Assembly (NCBI RefSeq): GCF_016805305.1
Contig: NZ_JAERQN010000001.1
Span: 1,488,001 to 1,552,000 of the forward strand
From: Falsiroseomonas ponticola
GTDB taxonomy: Bacteria; Pseudomonadota; Alphaproteobacteria; Acetobacterales; Acetobacteraceae
Reading direction: 5' to 3'
DNA length: 64,000 nucleotides
This document shows positions 25,597 to 33,591 of this stretch, piece after piece; within the stretch, counting starts at the first letter, position 1, and each line of letters starts with the position of its first letter. The position numbers and the translations under genes are program-made. The notes under the pieces are model-generated. The model was not told the DNA's origin. It saw only the letters and a program-made list of their open reading frames with translations, and made no database searches.

Positions 25597-27176
25597 GCGA
25601 ACCTCACGGCAGTGATTTCCGTGTACTGACCGACGGGCCGCACCTGGATGGCGCTGGGCTGGCGCAGCACGTCGCGCTGCTGCAGCGCCTCATCCACGGT
25701 GAAGGGCGGCGGCAGCTGCGGGGCGCGGCGCCGCCACCAGCTGACCGCCTTCTCGCGCGGAAAGCCGGTGTGCTCGAAGCAGACCCATTCGCTGTGCCGC
25801 GCCAGGCCGCACTCGTAGGTGACACGCAGCGAGGGCGGCTTGCCCGGCTTCTCATGCAGGGCGTAGGTGACGCCGGTGACGTCGCACCAGCTGGCCTGGA
25901 TCTGTGTTGAGAGCAGGGCGTTGGACGCGGCCTGCGCCGCCACCTTCACCACGGGCGGCGGGAATTCATAATCGCACTCGATGCAGTGACGCGCGCTGGC
26001 GTGGTTGATGGTCTGGCATTCGGGACAGACCTTGATGGGCGCCTCGCCATCGCCGGCGGGTTCCTTCTTGCGGCCGTCCACCATGTCGATCGGCCCGTGC
26101 CGGGCGGTGTTGCCGGCGAAGTCGAGGACGAGGCAGTCGTCCTTGCCCTCGGCGAGGCGGGTGCCGCGGCCGACCATCTGCACGTAGAGGCCGACACTCT
26201 TGGTTGGGCGCAGCAGGGCGATGAGGTCAGTGCCCGGCGCGTCGAAGCCGGTGGTGAGCACGTTCGCGTTGGTGACGCAGCGCAGCCGCCCCGCCTTGAA
26301 GGCGGCAAGGATGCCGTCGCGCTCCGGCGCTGGCGTGTCGCCGGTGACGGTCTCACACGACACGCCGTGCTCGCGGATGGCGTCGCGGACATGCCGGGCA
26401 TGGGCGACGCCGGAGCAGAACACCAGCCAGGAGCCGCGGCCCTCGCCGTGCTGCACGATTTCCGTCACCGCCGCCTGCGTGACCTCGTGGCGGTCCACTG
26501 CCGCCTCGAGGTCCTTGGCGATGAACTCGCCACCGCGGCTGCCGACGCCGCCGACGTCGAGCTGCGTCTCCGTCCGCTTCGGGATGACGGGCGAGAGATA
26601 GCCCTGCTGGATCATGTCCAGCACCGGCACCTCGTAGGCGATGTCGGTGAACAGCCGGTCCTTGCCCTCGTGCAGCAGGCCGCTGTCCAGCCGGTAGGGG
26701 GTGGCGGTGAAGCCCACCACCTTCAGCAGCCCGGCGTTGATCTCGTTCAGCTGCTTCAGGAAGGCGCGGTACATGCCGCTGTCGCCGCGCCCGAGCAGAT
26801 GCGCCTCGTCGATCAGCACCAGGTCGCAGCGCTGCACCTGGTAGGCGTGGCGGTGGATGGACTGGATGCCGGCAAAGAGGATCTGCGCGTGGATGTCGCG
26901 ACGCGACAGGCCGGCGGAGTAGATGCCGGCCGGTGCCTCGGGCCAGGCACGCACCAGCGCCATGAAATTTTGTTGGATCAACTCCCGTTGATGCGTGACC
27001 GTCAGGATGCGCGTGTCTGGCCACATGGTGATGGCGCGCTGCGTGAGTGCCGCGAGCACGACCGACTTTCCTGTGCCTGTCGGCAGCACCACCAGTGGGT
27101 TTCCGGTCGCGCGCTCGAAGTACGTGAACACCGCGTCAACCGCCGTCGATTGATAGGGGCGCAAATGTATCCTCAT
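25593..27176 (-). CDS. DEAH-box superfamily 2 helicase
   Basis: The ATG at 27176 overlaps the stop of the HNH gene and gives 527 residues. Motifs in order are Q-like LRPYQ, Walker A LPTGTGKS (31-38), DEAH (123-126), TAT (157-159) and a C-terminal helicase domain with QMVGRGTR. A CxxC...CxxC zinc ribbon (CPECQTINHASARHCIEC) sits in the last quarter. It should remodel DNA in replication or recombination, as in many phages carrying a restriction-subunit-like helicase. Confidence 0.9.
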   Translation of the reverse strand: MRIHLRPYQSTAVDAVFTYFERATGNPLVVLPTGTGKSVVLAALTQRAITMWPDTRILTVTHQRELIQQNFMALVRAWPEAPAGIYSAGLSRRDIHAQILFAGIQSIHRHAYQVQRCDLVLIDEAHLLGRGDSGMYRAFLKQLNEINAGLLKVVGFTATPYRLDSGLLHEGKDRLFTDIAYEVPVLDMIQQGYLSPVIPKRTETQLDVGGVGSRGGEFIAKDLEAAVDRHEVTQAAVTEIVQHGEGRGSWLVFCSGVAHARHVRDAIREHGVSCETVTGDTPAPERDGILAAFKAGRLRCVTNANVLTTGFDAPGTDLIALLRPTKSVGLYVQMVGRGTRLAEGKDDCLVLDFAGNTARHGPIDMVDGRKKEPAGDGEAPIKVCPECQTINHASARHCIECDYEFPPPVVKVAAQAASNALLSTQIQASWCDVTGVTYALHEKPGKPPSLRVTYECGLARHSEWVCFEHTGFPREKAVSWWRRRAPQLPPPFTVDEALQQRDVLRQPSAIQVRPVGQYTEITAVRFA

Positions 27177-27763
27177 TGCGTCGCGCCCCCGAGATACGCG
27201 ATGGCGAGACGCAACCGCTCCGACGAATGCCGCAGGAGGCCGATCCCCTGATTGCATGGCCCGCAGAGCAACCCACGCACGAGGCCGGTGTCATGGCAGT
27301 GGTCGATGTGCAGCTTGAAGTGGTCGGGTTCGTGGCGACCGCAGATGCGGCAGGAGCTCTGCTGGTCGAACACCATGGCGAGATAGGCCTCGCGATCGAG
27401 CCCATATTCAGCACGGATGCGAGTGAACTTGCTCTTGATCTTTCCGCGTTGGAGCGCGAGGCGGTTGCACTCGACACAGTTGTTCGACGCGACATACCGC
27501 TCGTAGTGACCGTGCCGGCACGGACGCGTGGCGTTGTAGGTCGTCCGGCCGTTGGATTGGGCTTGCAAAGCCAAAGTCATGTTGTCGGCGCTGCGCCGAC
27601 CAGACTTGTGCCACCCGCCACGGGCGATACGCACGCACTCGACGCAATTCCGGCCCCTGGTGTATCGCAGGCCTGCGTGGCCGTGCTTGCAAGGCGATCC
27701 ACGAAAATGACGTGCGCCGACGGCAACCGCGGCAGCATGGGTCGCTGGCAATTCGGTCGTCAT
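27173..27763 (-). CDS. Endonuclease VII-like HNH nuclease
   Basis: Starting at the ATG at 27763 gives 196 residues. The C-terminal domain has zinc cysteines Cys138, Cys141, Cys167, Cys170 and catalytic LHIDHCHDTG (His152, Asp154, His155), with Asn171, as in phage recombination endonuclease VII. The N-terminal half has two CxHGH...CVEC modules (25-43, 82-99), probable extra zinc fingers. It may resolve branched phage DNA before packaging. It overlaps both neighbours by ATGA. Confidence 0.85.
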   Translation of the reverse strand: MTTELPATHAAAVAVGARHFRGSPCKHGHAGLRYTRGRNCVECVRIARGGWHKSGRRSADNMTLALQAQSNGRTTYNATRPCRHGHYERYVASNNCVECNRLALQRGKIKSKFTRIRAEYGLDREAYLAMVFDQQSSCRICGRHEPDHFKLHIDHCHDTGLVRGLLCGPCNQGIGLLRHSSERLRLAIAYLGGATQ

Positions 27764-28695
27764 GCCAACACCCCGTCGCGCCAGGTGCTGCCATCGGGCA
27801 GCCGGTAGCTGACCCAGTCCTCGCCGGCGTCGAGCTGCAGGCCCGGAACGAGGTCGGGGATATAGAGGTGCAGCGCGCAGCCAGCCTCCTGCTCGGCGCG
27901 CGCGGGGTGGTGGCCGTGCCGGGCGCAGTGCCAGGCGCCGTCCGCGACCGGGGTGGCGTGCAGGCAGGACCGGCAGTGCCGCTCCGCCGCCGCGCCGGCG
28001 TGGCAGACGGCGTGATGATCGCAGAGGCGGCATTCCCACCAGGCCGGATCCATGCTGATCCGCGCCGGGGGACGGGCTGCCTGGATGATGCGCGCCGCCT
28101 TCGCCAGGATTGCCGCGCCGGCCGCGGCGTCGTGATGGACGCGCTCCTGGTAGAGCGCGTCCGTGTCCTTGCAGACCGCCAGGTAGAAGGCGCGCTCGAG
28201 GCCGGCGAGCTGCATGTAGGCCTGCATCTGTGCCCAATGCAGCGGCTTGGAGGCGGCGACGCCCTCGGCCTTCAGCTTGGCGAAGGACTTCGCGCTGTGC
28301 GTCTTGAACTCGCAGACGTGCCAGGTCTTTGGGGCCTCGGGCAGGCCGAGCGCCACCGCGTCCATGCTGCCGCCGAAGTGGCCGCTGGCATCGCGCAGCT
28401 TCCACTGCCGGCCGGTGGCGGGATCCACCTCGAGCACGGTGACGCCGATGCGGCGGAGATCCGCGACGAAGCGCGCCTCCGCCAGGTTGCCCGTCTCGAA
28501 CAGCCGCAGCAGCCTGCCTGTGTGCCGCGCCCGCGTCGCCCAGCGGAAGCTGTACCAGATGGCGCGCTCGCAGCCGGTGCCGATCAGCGAGGCGCCGAGA
28601 TGCTCCCGGTAGCCGTGGTCCGCGGCCGCCTCATAGGCGGCGTAGATCGCGTCCACGGTCGAGTTGGTGGGGATGGGCAGGGCAACCATGCTCAC
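27760..28695 (-). CDS. RecB/Cas4-like exonuclease with cysteine cluster
   Basis: This 311-residue protein has the PD-(D/E)XK motifs of RecB-type nucleases: GGSMDAV (Asp112), CEFKTH (Glu129, Lys131) and QMQAYM (Gln156, Tyr160). Cys42 plus Cys222, Cys225 and Cys231 match the split four-cysteine iron-sulfur pattern of Cas4/AddB enzymes. Two further cysteines (241, 244) follow. Located beside a DUF669 protein and a Sak4-like ATPase, it is likely the exonuclease of the phage recombination set. A Cas4 role is not supported, as no CRISPR is present. Confidence 0.8.
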   Translation of the reverse strand: MSMVALPIPTNSTVDAIYAAYEAAADHGYREHLGASLIGTGCERAIWYSFRWATRARHTGRLLRLFETGNLAEARFVADLRRIGVTVLEVDPATGRQWKLRDASGHFGGSMDAVALGLPEAPKTWHVCEFKTHSAKSFAKLKAEGVAASKPLHWAQMQAYMQLAGLERAFYLAVCKDTDALYQERVHHDAAAGAAILAKAARIIQAARPPARISMDPAWWECRLCDHHAVCHAGAAAERHCRSCLHATPVADGAWHCARHGHHPARAEQEAGCALHLYIPDLVPGLQLDAGEDWVSYRLPDGSTWRDGVLA

Positions 28696-29231
28696 CCCGC
28701 CCGCCGCCAGGGCGCCGTCGTCGAGGTGGCCGCCGCGGGGCGCGCCGGGGCCGCGGCCGGCTGCGCGGGGGCAGGGGACGGCCCCGTCGCCGGTCGCGGG
28801 GGTGCCGCGCCGCCGGCGGCGACGTAGCCCTTGACCTTGTTCTGCTTGCGCTGCTCCTCGGCCGGCCGGAGCTTGTCGCGGGTGTCGACCTCGACGGCGA
28901 GCGTCACCTGCATCGGGCGGAAGTGCAGCTGCTCGCTGTCGGTGACCTGCAGCTGGCCGACGGCGTGGCAGATGGCCGAGAGGGTGCGCTGGGCAATCTC
29001 GACCGTCTGCTGGTTCGGGTTCACCAGGTTCAGGTTGTCCCAGATCTTGCGGCCCTGGTGCGGGCCCTCGATGACGTCCATTTCCAGCCAGAGGTACTGG
29101 CCGTTGCCGGCGCGGGTGGCGCGCATCTCGCTTTGCACGATCTGCACGGTGTACCGCCCGGGCGGCAGGAGCTCGAAGGGCGCGGCGGGCTCGACGGCGC
29201 TGGCGTCGAAGTGCTGGTTCAGCTGGGCCAT
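28692..29231 (-). CDS. DUF669 phage recombination/ssDNA-binding-like protein
   Basis: This 179-residue product has a beta-rich domain (about 1-125) typical of DUF669: LLPPGRYTVQIV, WLEMDVIEGPHQGRKIWDNLNL and AQRTLSAICHAVG. The tail is disordered and Ala/Pro-rich, like that of SSB-type proteins. DUF669 genes sit beside Sak4/RecA-like annealing proteins in many phages, and this one lies between such an ATPase and a RecB-like nuclease. It probably coats or loads single-stranded DNA. Confidence 0.78.
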   Translation of the reverse strand: MAQLNQHFDASAVEPAAPFELLPPGRYTVQIVQSEMRATRAGNGQYLWLEMDVIEGPHQGRKIWDNLNLVNPNQQTVEIAQRTLSAICHAVGQLQVTDSEQLHFRPMQVTLAVEVDTRDKLRPAEEQRKQNKVKGYVAAGGAAPPRPATGPSPAPAQPAAAPARPAAATSTTAPWRRAG

Positions 29232-29234
29232 GGA

Positions 29235-30011
29235 TCAGCTCCGTGCTGCGGGGGTGGCGTTGGCGTTGGCGTAGAACGGGATGTGCGCGGCGAAGTCGGG
29301 CCAGGAGAGCGGCAGCGTCTCCGGCAGGCCGAAGCGGTTCTTGGCCAGGAAGGCTGGGCGCTCGGCGGTGTGCAGCAGGCGATCGCCGCCGCTGATGCCG
29401 CGCACCACCTTCTTGTTGAAGCCGACGTCCGACTTCAGGGTGGTGACGCGGTAGTTGGCGAAGAGCACCGCATCGACGTGCTCCTGCACCAGCGCCGAGG
29501 CTCGCGCGTGCAGCTTCGGCTGGTAGCGGTCGTAGGGCTCGGTTTCGGGGCTATCGAAGCGCCGGATCTCGGTATGGGCGATCATGATGATGCCCATGCT
29601 GCGCTCGTCGCGCAGGGCGTTGAGGCCGTCGAGGACGCTGCGCCAGGTATCCAGCGCGGCCAGATAGCCCTTGCCGTAGCCGAAGGCCTCGATGTTCGGC
29701 TGGTTGTGCTGCAGCGCGGTGTGCTGCCAGATCAGCGGCTCCAGCCAGTCGAGGCTGTCCACCACGACGGTCTGGAAGTCATGCGGCTCGCTGTAGAGGG
29801 AGGCGAGTGCCTCCATCACCGCGTCAAAGCTGCGCAGCACGCCGAAGGTCGGCGCCTCGATCAGCCCGAGGCCGTCCTCGGTCTGGATGACAACGGGGCG
29901 CGGCGCGGAGGTGGCGAACAGCGTCTTGCCGACGCCGGCGACGCCGTAGGTAAGCAGCCGTGGCGGTGTGAGGCTGCTGCTGCTGCGCAGGGAGGCGAGG
30001 GAGATCGCCAT
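29235..30011 (-). CDS. Sak4-like RecA-fold single-strand annealing ATPase
   Basis: This 258-residue ATPase has Walker A YGVAGVGKT (22-30) and Walker B TVVVDSLDW with Asp85, followed by sensor-like MIIAHTEIRRF. These are hallmarks of the AAA_24/Sak4 group, phage recombinases that promote annealing with an SSB-type partner. The ATG overlaps the stop of the 62-residue gene. With the DUF669 and RecB-like neighbours it forms a complete recombination cassette. Confidence 0.85.
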   Translation of the reverse strand: MAISLASLRSSSSLTPPRLLTYGVAGVGKTLFATSAPRPVVIQTEDGLGLIEAPTFGVLRSFDAVMEALASLYSEPHDFQTVVVDSLDWLEPLIWQHTALQHNQPNIEAFGYGKGYLAALDTWRSVLDGLNALRDERSMGIIMIAHTEIRRFDSPETEPYDRYQPKLHARASALVQEHVDAVLFANYRVTTLKSDVGFNKKVVRGISGGDRLLHTAERPAFLAKNRFGLPETLPLSWPDFAAHIPFYANANATPAARS

Positions 30012-30199
30012 CAGTGCGTCTCCGCCTTCGGCGTGCGCGGCTTCGCCTTGATGACGTTGACGTCGATGCTGCCACCGGCGCGGGCGACGACCTCGGCGAA
30101 GCTGTCGAGCGTCGGCTCGAAGGCGGCGACGTCCTTCGACCGTGCGATCGCGTCGCCTTCCAGCGGGATGCTGACCTGAATGCGGAGCTCGTAGCCCAT
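30011..30199 (-). CDS. Small phage hypothetical protein (62 aa)
   Basis: This 62-residue protein has an N-terminal beta-strand (MGYELRIQVSIPLEG), a helix (AEVVARAGGSIDVNV) and a basic tail. It is coupled on both sides by one-base stop/start overlaps, which supports that it is expressed. No family recognised; it may partner the adjacent Sak4-like ATPase. Confidence 0.65.
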   Translation of the reverse strand: MGYELRIQVSIPLEGDAIARSKDVAAFEPTLDSFAEVVARAGGSIDVNVIKAKPRTPKAETH

Positions 30200-30732
30200 C
30201 AGGCGGGATCCTTCTGTTCGAGGGTGTAGGAGGGACGGCCGGTCGCGACGGTGCGCGCCGCCGCGAAGACCTCGCGGATGCGCGGCGGCCAGGCCGTGAA
30301 GCGGCTCTCGGGGACGCGGATCTCGGTGGTGACGTAGTCGGCCGGGTCCTCGCCCCAGCCGCGGATCGTGGCGACGGCCCCGGCCAGCCGGCCCTGGTGC
30401 CAGTCCACCTTCTTCGGGAGGTCGGCGATCACCGCGAAGCCGTCCGCCTCGAGCCGGACCCGGCCGGTGTCCCTGCCGTCGGCCCGGCGCGCCGCGGTCG
30501 CAGCGTCCCCGAAGCGCTGATGCAGGGCATTGTTCAGCAGGTCCGCGAGGCGCTTGGCATCGGCCTTGAGCGCATCGACCTCGTCGAGGAGCAGAGCGAG
30601 ATGGTCGACGGGCAAGCAGGCGACCTGTGCGGCGGTCATCGCTCGCAGCTGCGCCAGAGTGGTTCGGTTCGTCATCGGGCTTCCCTGCTGGAGAGTGGGA
30701 TAGGGTCCGGCGGGCATGGTGGAGGCGCTCAT
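30199..30732 (-). CDS. Phage hypothetical protein, helical N-terminus
   Basis: The ATG at 30732 overlaps the stop of the small membrane gene (ATGA), giving 177 residues; an internal ATG at 30675 is an alternative. A helical segment (about 45-75, DEVDALKADAKRLADLLNNAL) is likely a coiled coil. A beta-rich C-terminal part follows. No family recognised. It belongs to the early operon by strict overlap with both neighbours. Confidence 0.65.
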   Translation of the reverse strand: MSASTMPAGPYPTLQQGSPMTNRTTLAQLRAMTAAQVACLPVDHLALLLDEVDALKADAKRLADLLNNALHQRFGDAATAARRADGRDTGRVRLEADGFAVIADLPKKVDWHQGRLAGAVATIRGWGEDPADYVTTEIRVPESRFTAWPPRIREVFAAARTVATGRPSYTLEQKDPA

Positions 30733-30839
30733 CGGAAGGCGATCAGGCCGAACAGCCAGCACATGACGACGACGCTGCCGGCGTAGAGCGTGCCGCCGAG
30801 CAGGATGTGCAGGAGGTCGAGGATGCGGTGCCGCGTCAC
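30729..30839 (-). CDS. 36-residue membrane protein
   Basis: A GTG at 30839 overlaps the TGA of the Hjc-like gene (GTGA), and the frame's own TGA overlaps the next ATG (ATGA at 30729-30732). The 36-residue product is a short basic N-terminus plus one hydrophobic helix (LLHILLGGTLYAGSVVVMCW). Double coupling and a clear transmembrane pattern argue it is a real gene. Function unknown. Confidence 0.6.
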   Translation of the reverse strand: MTRHRILDLLHILLGGTLYAGSVVVMCWLFGLIAFR

Positions 30840-31258
30840 GCTGCGCTCCGCGTGATGGCGTCCGCCGGCGGCAGCGGGCCATGCTCGATGGCGTGGCGGC
30901 GTTCACGGCGCGCATCGTCGGCATCGGCGTCGCACCGCGCGCTGCGGTCGGCGACCTCGAGCCAGACATGCAGGGGCAGGACGACGAAGGGGGTGGCGCG
31001 ATCGCGCCAGAGGAACAGCGCATCGTTGTCGCCGAGCCAGCGCTGCAGCGTCTTGAAGCCGTTGCCCTCGCCGCGGGCCTTGACCTCCGCCTTGATCGGC
31101 TCGGCGCCGCGCACATGAAGGTCGATGTCGGCGCCGTTGCCCTGGTAGTGTGAGGCGCCCGAGAGCGGCACGCGCTCGGCGCGGATGCCACACTTCGTGT
31201 GGAGCTCGACCAGCGCACGCTCGCGCCGGATGCCCTTGTCGCGGGAGGCCTTGCCCAT
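30836..31258 (-). CDS. Hjc-like Holliday-junction resolvase / PD-(D/E)XK nuclease
   Basis: The start at 31258 (MGKASRDKGIRRERALVEL) gives 140 residues. Glu13 in the first helix, Asp44/Asp46 in NGADIDLHV and Glu58-x-Lys60 in KAEVKAR are the metal-binding set of archaeal Hjc-type resolvases. It should bind or cut branched DNA during phage recombination. Upstream extension to 31552 is low-complexity and overlaps the previous gene, so it is rejected. The start overlaps that gene's stop by one base. Confidence 0.78.
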   Translation of the reverse strand: MGKASRDKGIRRERALVELHTKCGIRAERVPLSGASHYQGNGADIDLHVRGAEPIKAEVKARGEGNGFKTLQRWLGDNDALFLWRDRATPFVVLPLHVWLEVADRSARCDADADDARRERRHAIEHGPLPPADAITRSAA

Positions 31259-31665
31259 CACGCCGCCTCCCGACCCAGAAGGTCGGCCAGCGCGTAGCCC
31301 GCCGCACTGCGTGCGCTCAGCGGCCGCGGCCGTACGATCAGCAGATAGGCGCAGCGTCCCTCTGCGACGCGGCGCTGCAGCAGGTGGCCGAGACCGGCCT
31401 CTGCCATTGCCCAGACGCGCCGCGCGATGGCTTCGAGGTCCTGGCGGCGCTCCGGCGGCAGCTCCGACGCGACCTTGTCCCGATCGCGGGCAAGCAGGCC
31501 AACGTGATAGACGATAGCGTCGCCGGGCGATGCATCGGCGTAGCGATCGCAAAGATCGTTCTCGGTCAGCACGGCATCCAGCAGATCGTCGATGTTCAGA
31601 AGCGTTTCGTCCGACAGCAGCTCAGCGGATGTGAAGCGCACCGATGGGTTCTCCCTTTCACGCAT
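31258..31665 (-). CDS. Phage hypothetical protein (135 aa)
   Basis: This 135-residue protein is mostly helical and acidic at the N-terminus (LLSDETLLNIDDLLDAVLTE), with a later helix around ERRQDLEAIARRVWAMAEAG. It has no cysteine cluster or membrane helix. It overlaps the sigma-like gene by eight bases and the Hjc-like gene by one. No family recognised. Confidence 0.6.
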   Translation of the reverse strand: MRERENPSVRFTSAELLSDETLLNIDDLLDAVLTENDLCDRYADASPGDAIVYHVGLLARDRDKVASELPPERRQDLEAIARRVWAMAEAGLGHLLQRRVAEGRCAYLLIVRPRPLSARSAAGYALADLLGREAA

Positions 31666-32290
31666 GGTTCGGCATCTCCTTCTCTACGGAGACGAAGGGT
31701 GATTTTTCCCACCGCTTCGCGTGGGTCTGCCGAGGCGTGCCGGCCGGCGGCCGCATGCCCGACGCCCGGAGCCAGCAGCGCAGGTCGGCGAGGGCGCGAT
31801 AGAAGGTCGTGGAAGAGCGAGCGTCGGCGTGCTGCGCTGCGGCGACATCGCCCATGGCGACGATCAGGCGCAGCAGCTTCCGCGGCTGCTGCGGCAGTTC
31901 TGCAGCGACGCGCTGGAGGTCAAGGGTCACGACAGCATCACTGCGGTCCTGCCGCGTGACGGAGACGCCTTCCGGGAACTGGTCGAGATCGAGCGACAGG
32001 CAGGCCAACGCCATGGCCTGGCGGCTTTCGCGTACCCGGTCAGCGACCACCGACCGCGCGACCACGCCCATGAAGGTGCTCCACGCACCGCGCGCTGGGT
32101 CGAACTGCGCAAGGCGCTCCAGCAGCGCGACCAGGATGTCCTGCCGGAGATCATCCCGATCCTCACGAGTGAGGCGAAGGCGACGTGCGCCCCGCGCGGC
32201 GTGGGCGGTGGCAGTCGCAAGGGCGACCTGGAGCTCGTTAGTCTTCAACCGTGGGGGATTTTGAGATGTATCAGCACGTTGTGCGGTCAT
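31658..32290 (-). CDS. Sigma-70-like transcription factor of the phage element
   Basis: This 210-residue protein contains a sigma-70 region 2-like stretch (about 40-90: EDRDDLRQDILVALLERL, then FDPARGAWSTFMGVVARSVV) and a region 4-like helical part around 125-175. These resemble small ECF-type sigma factors. It is the first gene of the element's long minus-strand operon, so it could redirect RNA polymerase to phage promoters. It could also have been reused as a plain DNA-binding protein. Confidence 0.65.
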   Translation of the reverse strand: MTAQRADTSQNPPRLKTNELQVALATATAHAARGARRLRLTREDRDDLRQDILVALLERLAQFDPARGAWSTFMGVVARSVVADRVRESRQAMALACLSLDLDQFPEGVSVTRQDRSDAVVTLDLQRVAAELPQQPRKLLRLIVAMGDVAAAQHADARSSTTFYRALADLRCWLRASGMRPPAGTPRQTHAKRWEKSPFVSVEKEMPNHA

Positions 32291-32579
32291 TTGAACTCTC
32301 CTGCTGCGCCGGGTGATGGCGACGGCAGGAAGGGACCATGCGGATAGGAGGGCGGTCAGCCAGGAAGGGTAGTTATTCCTGGCCAGGAAATGGCGCGGAT
32401 TTGTGGCGACAAGAATAGTATGTTAGGTCAATGAGTTATGAGGCATTAGAAGGGTCGTAGTTATTGTTGCGATTTTTTATTAACCGCCGCGCTGACAGGG
32501 TGATGGACTCAAGCTGGCTAGAGAACATAAAACGAACATCGCGTTACGCAGACGCGAAAGCCTCCGGAGCTCCCCCGCC
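32291..32579. promoter_or_regulatory. Divergent control region of the phage element
   Basis: This 289-bp gap between the sigma-like operon (minus) and the ImmA/XRE genes (plus) is distinctly AT-rich around 32390-32490. A perfect 14-bp palindrome, TTCCTGGCCAGGAA, lies at 32376-32389, and a matching half-site, CCAGGAA, at 32360-32366, spaced 23 bp apart. It is the likely immunity/lysogeny switch. Exact -35/-10 hexamers are not convincing by eye. Confidence 0.5.
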
Positions 32580-33311
32580 ATGCCGGTTTCCCTCTCGTAT
32601 CCCCACGACCCCGCAACGAAGGTCCCTCGGCTGCTCCCCGCCGCCGGCGTCTGGTCCGTTGCCGCCAAGCTGCGGCAGGCGGTGGCGCGGCGCGGCGGTC
32701 CCTGGGAGCTCGACCCCAAGGACCTCGTCAGTGCCGCCACGCGGCTCGAGGTGAACCACAGCGGGGTAGAGGTTCATTGGGATTTCTCCCATGCAGTCCA
32801 CGATGAGGACCGCCAGCCCGTGCTCGGCATCTGCGAGACGGATCCGACCGCGCCAGGCATCGCCCTCGTCTCGATCAATACGTCCATGCTTGCCAATCGT
32901 CCTGACCTGCTGCTCAGCACCGTGGCACACGAGCTCGGGCATGTGGTTTTCGACGTCCCTTCTGCCGCGGGGCAACCTGCCCGCCGTTATCGATCGGTCA
33001 GCGCAGGCGCCCACAGCTTCGATGGCGCCACCGTCCGCGAGGAGCGGCGGGCGAACGAGTTCATGGGCGCGCTGCTGGCCCCGCCGGTTCCCCTGCATCT
33101 GCGCCTGGTAGTGCATGCCAGGAGCGAGGGGCTTCGCATGGTGAACGCGCCACACCACGGCCGTGTCGGCTGCCGCGTTCTGGCGCATGATACGCCGCCA
33201 GAGGCGATCAGCGGCATCGTCACGGCTTTGGCCGCGGATTTCGGCGTGTCGGACCGGTTCATCGCCGTGCGCCTCCAGCGCTACCGGCTGATTGAGGGAG
33301 GTCAGCCGTGA
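32580..33311 (+). CDS. ImmA/IrrE-family metallopeptidase
   Basis: This 243-residue protein has the zinc-protease motif HELGH (117-121) and a following acidic helix REERRANEF (from 153) that supplies the third ligand, followed by LLAP. ImmA/IrrE enzymes cleave XRE-type repressors to induce mobile elements. The next gene encodes such a repressor and overlaps it (GTGA at 33308), strong support for an anti-repressor/repressor pair. Confidence 0.85.
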   Translation: MPVSLSYPHDPATKVPRLLPAAGVWSVAAKLRQAVARRGGPWELDPKDLVSAATRLEVNHSGVEVHWDFSHAVHDEDRQPVLGICETDPTAPGIALVSINTSMLANRPDLLLSTVAHELGHVVFDVPSAAGQPARRYRSVSAGAHSFDGATVREERRANEFMGALLAPPVPLHLRLVVHARSEGLRMVNAPHHGRVGCRVLAHDTPPEAISGIVTALAADFGVSDRFIAVRLQRYRLIEGGQP

Positions 33312-33589
33312 GCTTTGGCAGAGTACTGCGCGAGCGGCGGACCGAGCTCAGCATCGGGCTGACCGATATGGCGGAACGGCTCGGCATCTCGGCCGCCTAC
33401 TGGTCGCGGATTGAACGGGATCTCGAGAGTCCACCGCGTGACCATCTGATCGAGCGGGCGGCAGCGATCCTCGGCGTGCAGATGGACGACCTCTTCGTCG
33501 AGGCGCAGCGCCTACCGCCCGACATGCGGCAGGACATGGGCAACGTGGTGCGGGCCTATCGGCGCCTGCGTGCGATCGGGCGGAGGTAA
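33308..33589 (+). CDS. XRE-family helix-turn-helix repressor
   Basis: This 93-residue protein starts at the GTG overlapping the peptidase stop. An XRE HTH covers about 5-60 (LRERRTELSIGLTDMAERLGIS, then YWSRIERDLESPP). It likely represses the divergent operon by binding the palindrome at 32376-32389 and is inactivated by the ImmA-like peptidase. Those links are inferred from gene order. Confidence 0.85.
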   Translation: MSFGRVLRERRTELSIGLTDMAERLGISAAYWSRIERDLESPPRDHLIERAAAILGVQMDDLFVEAQRLPPDMRQDMGNVVRAYRRLRAIGRR

Positions 33590-33591
33590 TC

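Noticed and set aside
27760..28695. CRISPR-associated Cas4
   Set aside because: The motifs fit the wider RecB/Cas4 fold, but there is no CRISPR array or other cas gene, and the neighbours are phage recombination genes.
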